The position numbers were made by a program, and so were the translations under genes. 64,000 bases of DNA from positions 62,583,453-62,647,452 of the forward strand of contig CM049311.1 in assembly GCA_026874595.1 (NCBI GenBank), written 5' to 3'. How positions within the stretch are numbered: the first letter of the stretch is position 1; each line of letters begins with the position of its first letter. Shown here piece after piece: positions 1 to 11,783 of the stretch. The stretch comes from Sipunculus nudus. Taxonomy: Eukaryota; Annelida; Sipuncula; Golfingiida; Sipunculidae. The notes under the pieces were generated by a model. The model was given only the letters and a program-made list of their open reading frames with translations, searched no databases and had not been told where the DNA came from.

Positions 1-27
1 CTGAATTACCGTGCTAGTCTGTTAATT

Positions 28-188
28 ACAAAAAAATAATGTAAATGGTTGACATCTTTTTAAAGACAAGCTATGTGTTCTTTTACATAAGCTTTCGGGA
101 GGTAGGGGGCCGAGCACCCGATAGCCTGTGTAAAAGACTTCACACAGCTAGTCCTTAAAAGGTACCAACCATTTACATTACTTTTTGT
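28..188. repeat. Imperfect long inverted repeat (hairpin / MITE-like)
   Basis: The two sides of this stretch are imperfect reverse complements. The outer arms share AATGTAAATGGTT at 38-50 and its complement at 167-179. The similarity continues inward through CTTTTACA at 74-81 and TGTAAAAG at 129-136 to CGGG/CCCG near the centre, leaving a loop of roughly 15-20 bases. Arms are about 75-80 nt with scattered mismatches and small indels. No clear target-site duplication flanks it, so a small non-autonomous transposon is only one reading; a transcribed hairpin is another. No coding potential is seen. Confidence 0.6.
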
Positions 189-1800
189 GTGTACACTCCT
201 TGATATATTTTGCAAACATGGACATTTATTCTTCCAAGAGAGAATATGATTTTACTTGAAATCTGAATAATAATCTTGAAATTTCAAAATAGCCAAGAAG
301 TACAGATCCGATTACGCTTAAAGGCATCAGCTGCCGAATTTCATTTATCAACGGACAGAAAAAATAATATCAGGGGATTCTTAAATATATTTACGATTTG
401 ATTCCTCGGATCTAGGCACGTGAACGTGTTTGAGCTACATGGCAAAATGAACGAAACTACATTGACAAAGATTACTCTCTTAACAAAAGACCTGACAAAT
501 ATGCTGCAGGGAAGTTATATATATATAATGCAATCTATAGAAACAAGACATGGGACTGACGACGTAAAAGGACATGGAAGAAATCGTTGTGAAACTCAGA
601 TTTTATGTTAAAGTACTTTTTGAACTGGTCTATAGTCCGTTTCACCACCTGTTGTCCACCTGTTTTTTGTTGATGATTTACAAAAGTTTACGTTTTTCAA
701 TATGGAAGTGACAACCTAATATGGCAATTAAGAATTTTACAAAATATCCACCATTTATGTTCCATAACATTTTAGTCTCTTCACCATGATTTGTCAGATA
801 TTGTGTGCCCTCCACAAGTATCCATCCTTGTTTTATCTGGTTATATTTTTTAGAGTGTTTACATGAGATCATCCAATCAGCAGCTGTCAGTTGAGGCTGT
901 TTTTGCATGTGATCAATGACCTTGACCGCCATAAATCGGTCTGATATTTTTAAAATGTGGACTGATGTCTCATATTTTCAAATAATTCTGTTTCTTAAAT
1001 AAGGGGTAATGTAGGTATTTATTTACCTTGATGAAAATTAGGTCCTTTAATCCTCTACTCTCCACTATTATTGTTTCCCTTGAAATGTAACTAATAAAAA
1101 TTTACATAGGAAAAAACTTGTGGACATGAGGGGATGAAAAGGACTATAGTTAACTGACAGATGGAGTGTGATATTCTTACAATATTCTCAACTGCTGAAG
1201 AAAATTATCAATCCCCTAAAAATAGGTGAATAAGGGGTTGCTAAACACAATGTATTTTTTTTATAATTTGTCGGTTTCCTTTTATCAACCAGACCTTGAT
1301 GACAACGTAAATAAAACGAACCTTTCGGTTCGAAGTTTTTCAGGAATTATACTCATATACACATAAAAAGTAACGCTTAGTTCACAATTACTTTCCCTTC
1401 ACCTGAAAAAAAAATGTAAAAATTAGGTTCCGACATTTTGTTATTCAGTTGACGATATGGAGCTTAATACGTATCATATTTCCTAGTTGAAAATGATGGT
1501 TTAGGTGACTTTACATGAAAAGGGGGCCGAAAATAAATAAATTATAGGCACATTTTCCGTAATTTCCTGACGCTATGAACCACATAAATTTATGCCCTTC
1601 AAGATAAAGCCGCACAGACGAGAGAGGGGATCGAGTTTGTTGACGGTTGACGTGACCAGACTACACGGGGGCGTCGTCCACGCCTCCAGCCAGAGCCAGC
1701 GTCCACCATTGATAAATCTTACAGACAGCATAGCTCTCAGTCATCATTAAGGTACGACGCTGTGCCGTGACACAACACAATGGCCAGATCAACCAGAATA
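189..1800. other. No gene recognised; AT-rich unique sequence
   Basis: Only short unconvincing open frames occur (63 codons at 420-611 plus, 84 codons at 678-932 minus). Neither has a recognisable domain, a believable coding pattern or matching splice signals. The last 200 bases (about 1,610-1,800) are visibly richer in G and C than the surroundings and lead into the possible promoter on the minus strand described next. Confidence 0.5.
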
Positions 1801-1867
1801 CTTACCGTTATCAAACACAGATGGCTTCCTGAGGTCTGAAACTCCCAAAAGCATCGGTGGATTTATA
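1801..1867 (-). promoter_or_regulatory. Possible TATA promoter with short first exon (minus strand)
   Basis: Read on the minus strand, a TATAAAT box lies at 1867-1861. Thirty bases downstream is TTTCAGACC, an initiator-like site with its A at 1837. Transcription from there would give a 32-nt leader ending at 1806, followed directly by GTAAGTATT, a near-perfect splice donor. The local sequence is GC-richer than the window average. TATA-to-start spacing of about 30 bp is normal for animal core promoters. No downstream acceptor or coding exon on the minus strand (below 1,800) was recognised, so the gene it would serve is unknown. A chance combination of three short motifs is quite possible. Confidence 0.22.
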
Positions 1868-2039
1868 GCCAACTATACATCATGCAGGTGGAAATGTCTG
1901 AACACGCCCACAGGGACAAAACCGGATTTGCTACACTTTGTAAAATGGTTGGAGTCATACGGTGATTTGGTCATAGAGATCGCTTTGCAGCTTTGGGCGT
2001 TGTTTTTTTGAGCTAACATCACCACATTTCTTGCAAACA

Positions 2040-2460
2040 TTAGTCCCACGTCAAACGTTGTGATGTTGACGTTTGTGTGGCGCCGCCAGCATCGACCTCC
2101 ATTTTACGAAGAAAATTAATAAACATTTAAAAATCTTCTTGCCGAAATCATTCAGCCAGTTTCAGAGAAATGATACTAGAAACGGGCTCTGATTAGTTTG
2201 TTCGAATGGTTTTGGTTAGGTTATTTTTTGTCGAGTTACGGGAGTCAAAAACTTAATAATTTGGCTAATTAAGAATATTAAATCTCATATACAAAGCAGG
2301 AGATATCATCGCCAATCTTTGTGTCCCATTTTGATCACATGATTTATATAAGAAACGGAGGTTTCGTAGGCGCCACTGGCATTGATCTATTTTTTAAAAC
2401 TAGTATTTTTCTGTCTCCGATTCAAAACTCTTCTCAGGAAAAATTGCCAATCCAAATTGT
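2040..2460. repeat. Two diverged copies of a dispersed-type repeat
   Basis: A block around 2,050-2,155 and a block around 2,310-2,450 resemble each other. Both pass from a TGTG/TCCCA segment into GGCGCC followed by CAGCATCGACC or GGCATTGATC (2,080-2,098 and 2,369-2,384), then into T-rich sequence and a TCTTCT motif followed by GCCRAA. The copies are diverged and about 290 bp apart. I see no inverted ends and no coding sequence, so the class of repeat is unknown. Confidence 0.35.
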
Positions 2461-5400
2461 TTTATATTTCATACGAATGGTCCTAAGGTAGTGCCTTCTC
2501 AAGTGTATATTAATGGTGCATGCTAGTAAATGAACTCATAATATCATATGGCCAAGTGAGTTTGTAAAATGGTATTCTTCTGTGAAACTGCTTTAATATT
2601 GCAGGAGGTTTCTTTGGTGTTCCGTGTTCGAATTTGTTCAAATAATTTTGCTCAAATGATTTTTGAGTGAATTATGTGACCTTGAACTGAACCATTTTAT
2701 ACCGTAATATTTTTCTGTGTGAAACTATAAGAGCTAACATGGCACATATTCATCAACATATCATAAATCATGCCAAGAGATATTTGGATTTCAAGTAATC
2801 TCTGGTTAGTATCAATTAAAATGTTAGGGGAGAGTTTTTAAATGTAGTGATGTTGCACTTTGCACATGAACTGCAAAAGACGGATATAATCCTGAAAATG
2901 AAGTGAGGTTTATTTCACTGTATGCATGGACTGACTGGAAGTGAGGTCGGCGCTTGAGCCAGTCACAGTTTGTATGCATGGAGGTTTGCTCATTTTTTCC
3001 ATCTAATATTAACTCTAATTTAAGTTTCGTAAACGTTATAGATGATATTACATTAAATCATTGCAATAATTGTTAGTAAGCAAGTCTAAACACATAACTG
3101 GAAGGCTTCTAAAATGAGAAAACTGTGACCGCCCCGTAAGAATTGATGGCAGATGAAAAGGCCATCAGGACAAAATCATAGTTACTACCTTTTGTAAAAC
3201 GATTGGACATCATCTCATGTCCTTGTCAAATGGATCCCCTAAAGCTTAAATATTGTCCATAACTTACTGTCACCTTGGATCATTCCCACTTTGAGCAACA
3301 TTTTGTTGACATGAATTGCAAATGACATATTTTGTTGAGAAGGGCATGACATGAACAGCAAAAGTCGGATATTTTGTTATTAAGGACACTAGGTGACATT
3401 TTTAAAGGTACCAAGATGAAAGTATTAAAAAGTTTAAATATTCCTTATAATTATAAAACTTACAGCACATTTGCGTGGATAGATATACCTGAATACGAAC
3501 GTCTCAATTTTTAAATTTAATGAAAAAAAAATGGTGGTTCTGGTGTACATTTTCTATTCAAAGAGGTACACAATTTAAAAGATAAATAAATGGTTCCTGT
3601 GAAAGTTATAAATGCACCCGCATAACCAAAAGATAAATAAGGCAAAGCAGTGAAGTCAAGACAGGAAATTTGTAATGATTATACAGTTGCTTATTGAGTC
3701 AATTTTAAAGAAATCGTGTGATTGTCCGAGACCTTAAGTTGTCGGGATAATTTATCATGCTAAAGTCTCTATGGAATATACAAATCTTCGATGTAACAGA
3801 AAATCCTATTTAACCATCCTACAGCCGCGAGCTATCTGAATTAATCCCTGAGGTCCGAAACAATGACGGTGCATTTCTGCCAACGAAATAATAACTACAC
3901 CCAACCAGGCAGTACTGGCAGATTTACTTGACCGTCCGTACCTAAATGTCTTGCCTGTCATCATAACAACTATAAAACATCATGCAAAGTCAGCTCCAAC
4001 TGATGTTATCGCTTAAAATAATGCAGACTAAAGTATAATACTGGTAACCCAATGAACCGGTGTTATTTATTCATTGGCGATAACGAATTCCCAACTAGAA
4101 ATTCTTCAGTTTTAAGCATTCAAATATCATATTTATTGTTTATCTTACTTTGTTTATTTTGCCATAGGTTGTGGCAATCAGAAGAATTTTACTTTTCTTG
4201 CAAATAAACTATTTAACTGGAATATTTGAAAGTTGGGTAAAACAAGACTTGCGTACCTCGAACCAGAAGTAACAACAGACACTGAAATAATTTTCATGAT
4301 TTTTATAACATTTTCATAATTTTTTCTTCTATTTAGCCACATCAAGGTTAGAAGATTGGAAACGCTTTCACTTTATCATCATAACATTACATTGAGGAAA
4401 GTACAGTATTTGGTTAATCATGTTCAGAAATAAGAAATATCAAATTTTACACAAGCGAGATTGGCCCTTTCTTTATATTACACTTGTCCACTGCAAATCT
4501 ATCAACGCCATATCAAAACATGAAACAGTTGTGAAAAAGAACCTTCAAGGTTATGCATGGTTTAATATATGCCAAATTGGAATTTTCTTTTTCCACATTC
4601 AAGAATAAGTCTTCTTCCTCTCCGCTGTGTTGTGTCAATAAAATAAAGTAGCATTTAACCTATTGTCAATCCCTGTCGGAAAAAAGTTTAACCAGTCTAA
4701 CTGAGATTAAATCCAATCTGACTAAGCTTTGTACTTTCCGAACAATTGATAAAAACAGATGGCCTGTGCACTGAATGATTTCAATACCTAACCATTCAAT
4801 GTATGTCGGACAGAGCCCCTGTAAAATGAAATGAAATTCATTAAAAAAGAGCAAGCGATCAAGTTTCATAGTATCACGATTTACATAACTAGGTGAGGAG
4901 TGACGATTTTAAATACGAAATCAGCTTGATCCAATCAAAAAGGTGCGCAGACATGGTTTTTGTTAGTTTCGCTCAACGTTGTGAGTTTACGCCGACTCCT
5001 TTGTACGGCAGTCCTTGGGACATCGCTAAACGTATTCTCTTTGTGAGGAGAACCTCTCCAGCAGCGCCAATACAATGTATTCCCTTCAATTATCCCCCGG
5101 GCTGGTATAAGAATTTTTTCAGACGCTTCCGGTAAAAGAGGAAGATATTCCTCGGGATTGATACCGCTGAAGTTGCATCACCATGGTAACCTGTTAAGAA
5201 AAGCATTTATTTGCGTCATCTGATTGAGCTTTTGAGATTCTCCCGCCTTTACTTGTATACCTCTTTCAAAACTGCTGAGCCTCGTTTTCATGCCCCGATA
5301 TATATTAGGTGCATCGATCCAAAAGCACCCAAGGATAAGGAAAACAAAAGCGGGATTTTTAATCCTACGGAAAAAAGAATATGAAATGAAACCGGAGTCT

Positions 5401-6564
5401 CCGAAGAGGATCGTTTTATGCCATTCGGGGTACTTTTGATTAATGGAGAAAGTTAAGCACATTGAACTGGGCGAAAATCGTATATATAAAGTGCTTATCC
5501 CATGTCCCTGCTCTGCTTTTATCTATAAGCAGTACGTGAGAATATTATCTGTTTGTAATATATGACATTTATCTTATTTGGAATCATTAACTCCATTTGT
5601 AAACAGATAAGCCATGTATTTGCCACAAGGCAAATCTGCATCAAGTCGAATTCGTAAGAAATCCGTTGAATTATGAGCTGAAAGTCAAAGGGTGCACTAG
5701 AAATAAGTTTTCATTCGAATTCAGAACATTTATTTTCTGTGTTCAATTTATTATTTGTTAGATAAGTTTTAATTTGTTTGTCTATACTATATTTACAAAC
5801 AGAAAATTGAAGGTTAAATAAAATGAGAAAAAAGAAACACAAGCAAGCTGCTTTGATGTGAGAAGCAAGTGGCACGGAATCTAAAGGGAAAAACTATAAC
5901 TGATTATTACTGTGTTGGAAAATAGAAAAATTGAAGAAACGAGAACTGGATTTTTTAATATTAAAACTGGTGCGGCTGGAGGGTTTGTCTTGAGAGGTGT
6001 TCTGCGCAATATTAACCTCATTCTGCTCACTGTATTACTCCGGTCGTACCCTCAGGTGAACAACATTAAGTGGGCTCAAGCTCGGCTCCAGTATATGTAC
6101 GTTAAGGACTTAGGAGACTCGTATAAGAACCATATCTAACAGCTGACGATTCGAATCAACTGTCCGCTTTATTACATTACCTAGCACTTTGTTCTTTTAC
6201 ATGTCAAGGTTATTTTAGCGTGCCGTTTGTTCGGCCTCGGCGGAATAGAAACTAATGTCCGTTTACGTTCAAGGGTCTCGCTCAGTAGCTGCTTTATGTG
6301 GTATTTTAATCCCACAAAGTGAAGTATGTTAACCGGGAGTCTACAGAGCTAGACGCCGGAGTGTTCATCAGCGTCGTCACGCAGTGAAGGTCCTTAATTG
6401 TATTTCAGTTGGACGAGTCCAGAAGGTCTGTAGAAACAAATTACGGGACCAGCATAGCCTGTATCTTATTTGTCTGCATCTAAAGGAGGTGACATTTAAA
6501 TCCCACGGCCTTAAAGTCATTAATCATCCAGGTAAAAAGAAACCCTCCACCTCCGCATAATTTG
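2461..6564. other. No gene recognised; AT-rich unique sequence
   Basis: Short open frames occur at 4,420-4,608, 4,893-5,135 and 5,912-6,139 (plus) and at 4,666-4,869 and 5,178-5,462 (minus). None shows a known motif, signal peptide or convincing splice context. The interval 5,950-6,500 is richer in G and C than its flanks and could be a conserved non-coding or untranslated segment, but nothing visible decides this. Confidence 0.45.
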
Positions 6565-6582
6565 CCCCCCCCCCCCCCCCCC
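6565..6582. repeat. Poly-C tract (18 C)
   Basis: An uninterrupted run of 18 C residues in AT-rich surroundings. Such runs are error-prone in sequencing, so the exact length is uncertain. Confidence 0.9.
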
Positions 6583-7347
6583 GTTCTCCCGTCTCATAAC
6601 AATCTGGTATTTAATCATTGGGCGTGGCGTCCATTATTTTGCACTGTCACTATTGTCGTCAAATGTTCCATAGTTACTCTTTGGAATATTATATTTTTAT
6701 GCAGCCCTGAGGACAAACCTTGTCAGATAAGCTTTGTTATTGATATATAACACAATGTAATGTTACAGTAGATTATCAACAACCACAAGGAATTAATAGG
6801 CTTAATACAATCAAAGTGGCAAAAGCTTTACAGTCCATGCATAAAGTATTTTATTGTGTCGACTTTAAATGTTCAGGAATGATTAACATCTCATCCGCCG
6901 TAATTCTTCCTCGCCTGCCTCGTAGATTTAAGAAGTTTATTTATTTATGTTGCTAAAAATTAGCGAATCTCTTTTCAACCAAATAAGAATTGTTATTTCT
7001 TTATGTTAAACGACTTTCGTAATATTTTAGGTTATTTTCGTGACCTAAATGTTCCGTTTGTTTTCAACATATATCAACTTATCTTTTATGACTGTATGAC
7101 ATTAAGGAGATTTAAAATTAAAGTATATCTTACTGAATGTCCACAATTCAAGAATGTATGGACATCGATATATATATCACCAGTCTGGTCGTATTCATTT
7201 GACTATTTTATATTCAAAGCAGTACGGGTCAGGTCCTACTAATTTAATTTTAAATTCAAACACTTCAATATTATATTCTGATTTGCACATATTACGAAGT
7301 TCCAGGTCAAGTGACCAGTCTAATATTGTATTGTATTGTACCTAACC

Positions 7348-7350
<3 letters not shown>
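6583..7350. other. No gene recognised
   Basis: AT-rich sequence between the poly-C run and a (TA)n tract. Overlapping 79- and 63-codon frames at 7,003-7,345 are low-complexity in composition and have no recognisable domain. Confidence 0.45.
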
Positions 7351-7411
<61 letters not shown>

Positions 7412-7432
7412 GTGTGTGTGTGTGTGTGTGTG
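7351..7432. repeat. Compound microsatellite (TA)n(TG)n
   Basis: About 29 TA dinucleotides run from 7,351 to about 7,408 and pass directly into about 11 TG dinucleotides ending at 7,432. Apparent open frames crossing it on both strands are artefacts of the dinucleotide repeat. Confidence 0.95.
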
Positions 7433-7584
7433 TCGGTGAGAGCTGCTTTGAATATAATATAGGTAAAAGAGTACGACCAGACAAGTGTTGCTTTCAAGTA
7501 CGAAGGAAAATGATGAACGGGCTGACCTGAGATCATTTAACCCCTGCAGGGGACGAAAGTCTGGTTTGTGATTGTCTGCTTTTG

Positions 7585-7599
7585 AGATTGCGCCTCCCA
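7585..7599. repeat. SINE target-site duplication, left copy
   Basis: AGATTGCGCCTCCCA, repeated with one mismatch at 8,005-8,019 immediately after the A-rich tail of the SINE. Confidence 0.8.
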
Positions 7600-8004
7600 A
7601 CCGGCTTCTGTGGCTCATGGGTAGAGCGCAGGACTCAAAGCCGGGAGATCATGGCTTCGAATCTCAGCTGAGGCGGGGAGGTTTTTCACGGTCGGCCCCC
7701 ACCCAGGGTGAGCGCTCTGCAGGCTTAATGGGAAGGTCGTGCCCAACGGCCATGTTTCACTCACAAACGAGTGCGCCTTTCGGGGGTCCCCGGAGGTATG
7801 ATCACCAACCCAGGGCCCGCAGGTGCAGTAGTCACCGGGCCTTGTTAACGCCAGGATATAAAATGAGAGAACGTGTGCGATACTGCCCTGTCTCGTAGTC
7901 CGAAACACGAATGGAAATCTGCAGATGTACATATACTTAGTTAAGCTAGCATAAAAAAATGGAGGCAGTTACCTCCAACCAAAAAAATATTAAAAAAAGA
8001 AAAA
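7600..8004 (+). mobile_element. tRNA-derived SINE with target-site duplications
   Basis: The 5' end looks like a decayed tRNA. A box-A-like TGGCTCATGGGTAGAGC begins at 7,611 and a box-B-like GCTTCGAATCT begins at 7,654, a spacing of 43 bp that fits a real tRNA. The D-stem GCTC/GAGC is intact and the anticodon region resembles a lysine-type tRNA with changes. A GC-rich body of unknown origin follows to about 7,930, and the 3' end is an A-rich tail at 7,979-8,004. The copy is bracketed by AGATTGCGCCTCCCA (7,585-7,599) and AGATTGCACCTCCCA (8,005-8,019), a 15-bp duplication with one mismatch, as expected of insertion by LINE machinery. Frames of about 105 codons on both strands inside it are not genes. 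The family name is not known to me. Confidence 0.85.
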
Positions 8005-8019
8005 AGATTGCACCTCCCA
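8005..8019. repeat. SINE target-site duplication, right copy
   Basis: AGATTGCACCTCCCA, matching the left copy at 7,585-7,599 except for one G/A difference. The near identity suggests the insertion is not very old. Confidence 0.8.
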
Positions 8020-8558
8020 TGTAGGTGCACCGGATGGGGAGTGAAGTGAAATAAGACGCGACTGAAAAAATGTGGTTCTTTGTATTCTTATTTAAAGACG
8101 CAAGTTTCTATCTTTTTTATCTGGTCGTACACAAAGTCCTTCTTTAAATGGATCATTTGCATGTGAGTTTTGTTTTGTTACAACATATATAAGATTACAT
8201 AAAATAACAAGGTTCCGGCATTACAAACCTTCGCCTTTCCATACTGCACTGGATAAAAAACTTGCAAATAGTAACACAAACGCAAGTAAATATTCATTTG
8301 TTTATTGATGATGAAAAGACGAGTCGAAACAGCCTTTGTTTGGCAAATAATATATTTTTAATTTTACAAACAACAACGTGGTCAGGGTGTATGAGAGAAA
8401 ATTCATATCAAGGCGTGTTCTTTGTATGTGTCACTTATAACCCTGTTGTTATTCTCTTTAAAACATAACTGTCGAAGTACCTAAATGAGTAATGAAATAT
8501 TGTTAAACTGGAGTGCTTTCTCCACCAATTGTATAGGTTGTTATGTATTTCGGAAATA
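8020..8558. other. No gene recognised
   Basis: AT-rich sequence with one 68-codon frame (8,262-8,468) that has no recognisable feature. Confidence 0.45.
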
Positions 8559-8562
8559 TTAT

Positions 8563-8597
<35 letters not shown>

Positions 8598-8601
8598 AAT
8601 A
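8559..8601. repeat. (TA)n microsatellite with AAAT interruptions
   Basis: Two (AT)n blocks are separated by ATAAATAT, which recurs at the right end, so the tract may have grown by local duplication. Confidence 0.9.
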
Positions 8602-8669
8602 TGAATAGATCTGCAGGTTTACTGCAAGCAACAACTACTAGAGTGCTCTATGGCATTTCACCAGAGCTT

Positions 8670-8772
8670 TATAATTATACAAAATGAAGACGAGTCAAGT
8701 ATTTTCAGACATTTTACTGAAAATGTAAAATGTCTGAAAATACTTGACTCGTCTTCATTTTGTATAATTATA
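8670..8772. repeat. Perfect 48-bp inverted repeat with 7-nt loop
   Basis: The left arm 8,670-8,717 and the right arm 8,725-8,772 are exact reverse complements by eye, separated by TGAAAAT. The arm contains ordinary mixed sequence (for example GAAGACGAGTCAAGTATTTT), so it is not a by-product of low complexity. The right arm runs into a (TA)n tract at 8,768-8,793. An RNA across it would form an uninterrupted 48-bp stem, and the same peptide appears in the frames on both strands because of the symmetry. No perfectly conserved target duplication is seen. Confidence 0.95.
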
Positions 8773-8793
8773 TATATATATATATATATATAT
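8773..8793. repeat. (TA)n microsatellite
   Basis: Short TA tract continuing from the right arm of the adjacent hairpin. Confidence 0.9.
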
Positions 8794-11720
8794 TGTCTGG
8801 GTCTACTAAAGGCTGGCCCATCAAAGTCCCCTGGAGACATATGTATTATCTGTTTATTGAGTCTGTTTCCTCTCCGACTGAACACCCGGGTAATGAAATA
8901 CACAAAGGTCTGTCTGTAAAGTATCTCACGTCACAAGCGTCCTCACAGGGGTTGCCAAGACAACTGGGCCGTGTAGCTTGAACATATGAACAAGAGAAGA
9001 CGCGTTGGCAGGAATATAACGGACATTCCGAGGCACTGGCTGTCATTCTAACCAATTTCAAGGATAGCGAGTTAACCGTATTATTTCATTCATTTTCTCA
9101 AAAACATGCAAATGAAGTCGCTGAGACAGTTTTCTCCAGACGTTTGAAATTTTATACGTTTTGTATGCCTGCGTCTGAATGTAAGGTCATGTTGAAGGAG
9201 ATTATCAATTTCTCAAGATAGCAGTTACCGAAACAATAAAGCCTTGATATAAGACAATGACACAGATAAACGGGGGAACCTTTAATAACTATGCACAGAC
9301 CTTTTCATGTCTCCCAGTGAATAAACCACACCCATAACAACAGTTGCCGACATACAGTAGAGCTCAGTTTTGAAATGTATGACCCCCACGTAACGGTGTT
9401 GTAACTTATATATGAGATGCTTTTCAGATACATGCTTATTTATCTTGTGCATTGCTGTAAAGAGTTTTAACAACATATTATAAACAAGTATAATATAACA
9501 AAAAAATTTTTTATGATACTGCGCTAAGCGCACAAAAAAAATCCTATTGATATACGATGAAGACATAAAAATAAAAGATTCCTATTTAGAGGATAGTGCA
9601 ATGGAACAAACATTTCCAATTTATGTTTCAGGAACAAGCATTTAATCCAAAATTTTTTTTATTTAACTGAAAGTAACCCCGGGGTATCAAATGGTCCACC
9701 TTTTACAGAGATATAGCATTATGTTTCCAAACCCATGCCATAGCTCATAAATGGTAGCCTACGTAGTTAGCCTCCGAGTCAGGTTGAGAAGCACTCTACA
9801 TAAAATATTGGTGTGCGAGGGAGGACACAGATATTGAGATAAATCACATAATTAGCTTCAAATAAACAACCGGGGGACTTAACCCGGGTGTTAACAATTT
9901 CTAATAACTCAAAACAAGAAAATTTGGAGGTAGCTGCTTGGAGCCATTATTTTTTCTGTTTCAGTTACTAGATGGCACTATTTTAGGGACCAGGCAGTAA
10001 TGTTTTAACTTAGACAATCTGGAGAAGGAATTTGAAAACTGGCTGCTCCCTGCGACCTTCACCCTATGGCAAAATGTCATGTCTATTTAGAAACTTGCTA
10101 GCATTGCTTCCTAACTTTGCTCCTGGATAATAAGTTTCATTTTCTTATTTGAGCAAGAAAACAAGTAAGGTGCCGTAGTTAAGGTTAAGACCTATTCCAC
10201 GTGCGTTTGTTGTGTGAATGGAGGATTTCATCCAGACTCCAGACTTTGCCCTGATTTGATTGGCTGGTACACCTGTGACATCATGGACTGAATTTTATCT
10301 ACAACTCAGATCTAGTAATTCATGTTATTTTTATTCCTTGCTGAGAATTTGAGACTGAAAGTGGCAGAAATACTGTGCTTTAACTGGGATCTAGAATTTT
10401 AGTCACAGGGGATTTCCCTGTGTGTGACGTCACTGCCGAGTTGACAGTGCTAACAGCTGTGCCAATAGTTTTTGAACAAAACACACAACCTCGTGTTTTT
10501 AGTGGAAAAATCGATAGAAAAAAATTTTTTTCCTCCAAGAATTTTGGTCATTTTATGTAAAATCTATATCAATATTTTTTTATTGGCAATTATGTTATAT
10601 GATAATATAATGAGATTTGGAATAAGTTTGTTTTACCTGAAGGGTGTGTAAGCACCATTATGTTTGGTTATGTGGCCGAAAGAGGGACATTTAGTAATAT
10701 CAGACAGGGCACCACTAGAATGCATGCAGTGCTCTCTGCCTCTGTATATAGAGAGAGATACTGCGTCTGATAAAATGGTGTAAAGCCTTATTACGACAAA
10801 TCAACAGAACTCAACCAAGGCATAACATTTTTAAATGTGTATGTGACTAGAACAATATTTTAAATTTTAGAACTGCACAAAACTACATTTTTCTTTTCCA
10901 GCAACACAAATAGGGGTCAACTGCACATTAGAATATACCTCTATTTTCCTGTTAGGACCACACTTGGCTGTATTAAAGATATAGGAAAAGGAACACGATT
11001 TGATGTAAAACTTGAATGATCATAAGTGATCCCCATTTGAACAAAGACTGACAGTTTCTTCAAGTTTCATCACGGGTATTTGTTTAGATGCGTAAACCAC
11101 TGATTTTCAGAGATTCCAAAGCATATAATGCAAAACTTCTCAACTTTTTGTCTAAAAAGTCTGCCAGTCATAACTACTAGTTTACGACACATGGAGACAT
11201 TTATCAGGCTTGGCGTTTTGAATTAGGCTTAGCTTCCCGCTTGAGACAAGTTATAAAGGCTCCGCAAAACGTAATTTGGACTACGTGTATACTGAGCTGT
11301 TCAGAGAATATATTATATAGTATGATTATATTGCATTTCCAAGTACGGTTTCCACAGAGACTCGCCTTATAGGTCAAAGGATAGGTCTTTTAAATATTTA
11401 TGAGAAATCGGGTCACGTGATGCCTGGCCAAGATGGCTCTGGTTGGTTTAGGTGGTGCATTGACATTCGTTTCCATTCGTATGGTTCTAGAGAGTGCTGA
11501 TACACCAATGAGGTGATATTGTCACCTATTTCTGTTTGTTTGATTCTGGGGTTGTATGTTATTTAGATACACAAAAAAAAAACAACTAATGAACCTATTT
11601 CCACGTTACAGTGTTGAGGTGTGTTACACAGGCAAAGGAACATCCCATTAAATGTTCGTGTCGTATAATGGTGGATTATTTATCCTTGTCAGAGGTTTGT
11701 GCTTTAATATATAAATACAT

Positions 11721-11725
<5 letters not shown>
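8794..11725. other. No gene recognised; contains one CRE octamer
   Basis: About 2.9 kb without a believable coding region; the largest frame is 94 codons on the minus strand (9,282-9,566), with no motif. TGACGTCA, the full cAMP-response element, lies at 10,425-10,432 in a GC-richer patch. A sequence containing GTCACGTGAT and CCAAGATGG lies at about 11,414-11,434. These could be protein-binding sites; nothing in the sequence shows what they control. Confidence 0.45.
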
Positions 11726-11777
<52 letters not shown>

Positions 11778-11783
11778 TATATA
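11726..11783. repeat. (TA)n microsatellite
   Basis: About 29 dinucleotides with one AC interruption near the right end. Confidence 0.95.

Noticed and set aside
2470-2495. GGTCCTAAGGTAGTG, faintly like a large-subunit rRNA segment
   Set aside because: The match is only about 12 bases and the flanks do not continue any rRNA similarity.
7307-7618. 103-codon minus-strand frame and similar frames at 14.0, 37.3, 49.4 and 49.9 kb
   Set aside because: Each exists because a TA dinucleotide run has no stop codon in the frame used; the rest of each peptide has no motif.
7572-7932. Overlapping frames of 108 and 105 codons on both strands
   Set aside because: They lie inside the SINE body and cross its tRNA-derived head, so they are not host genes.
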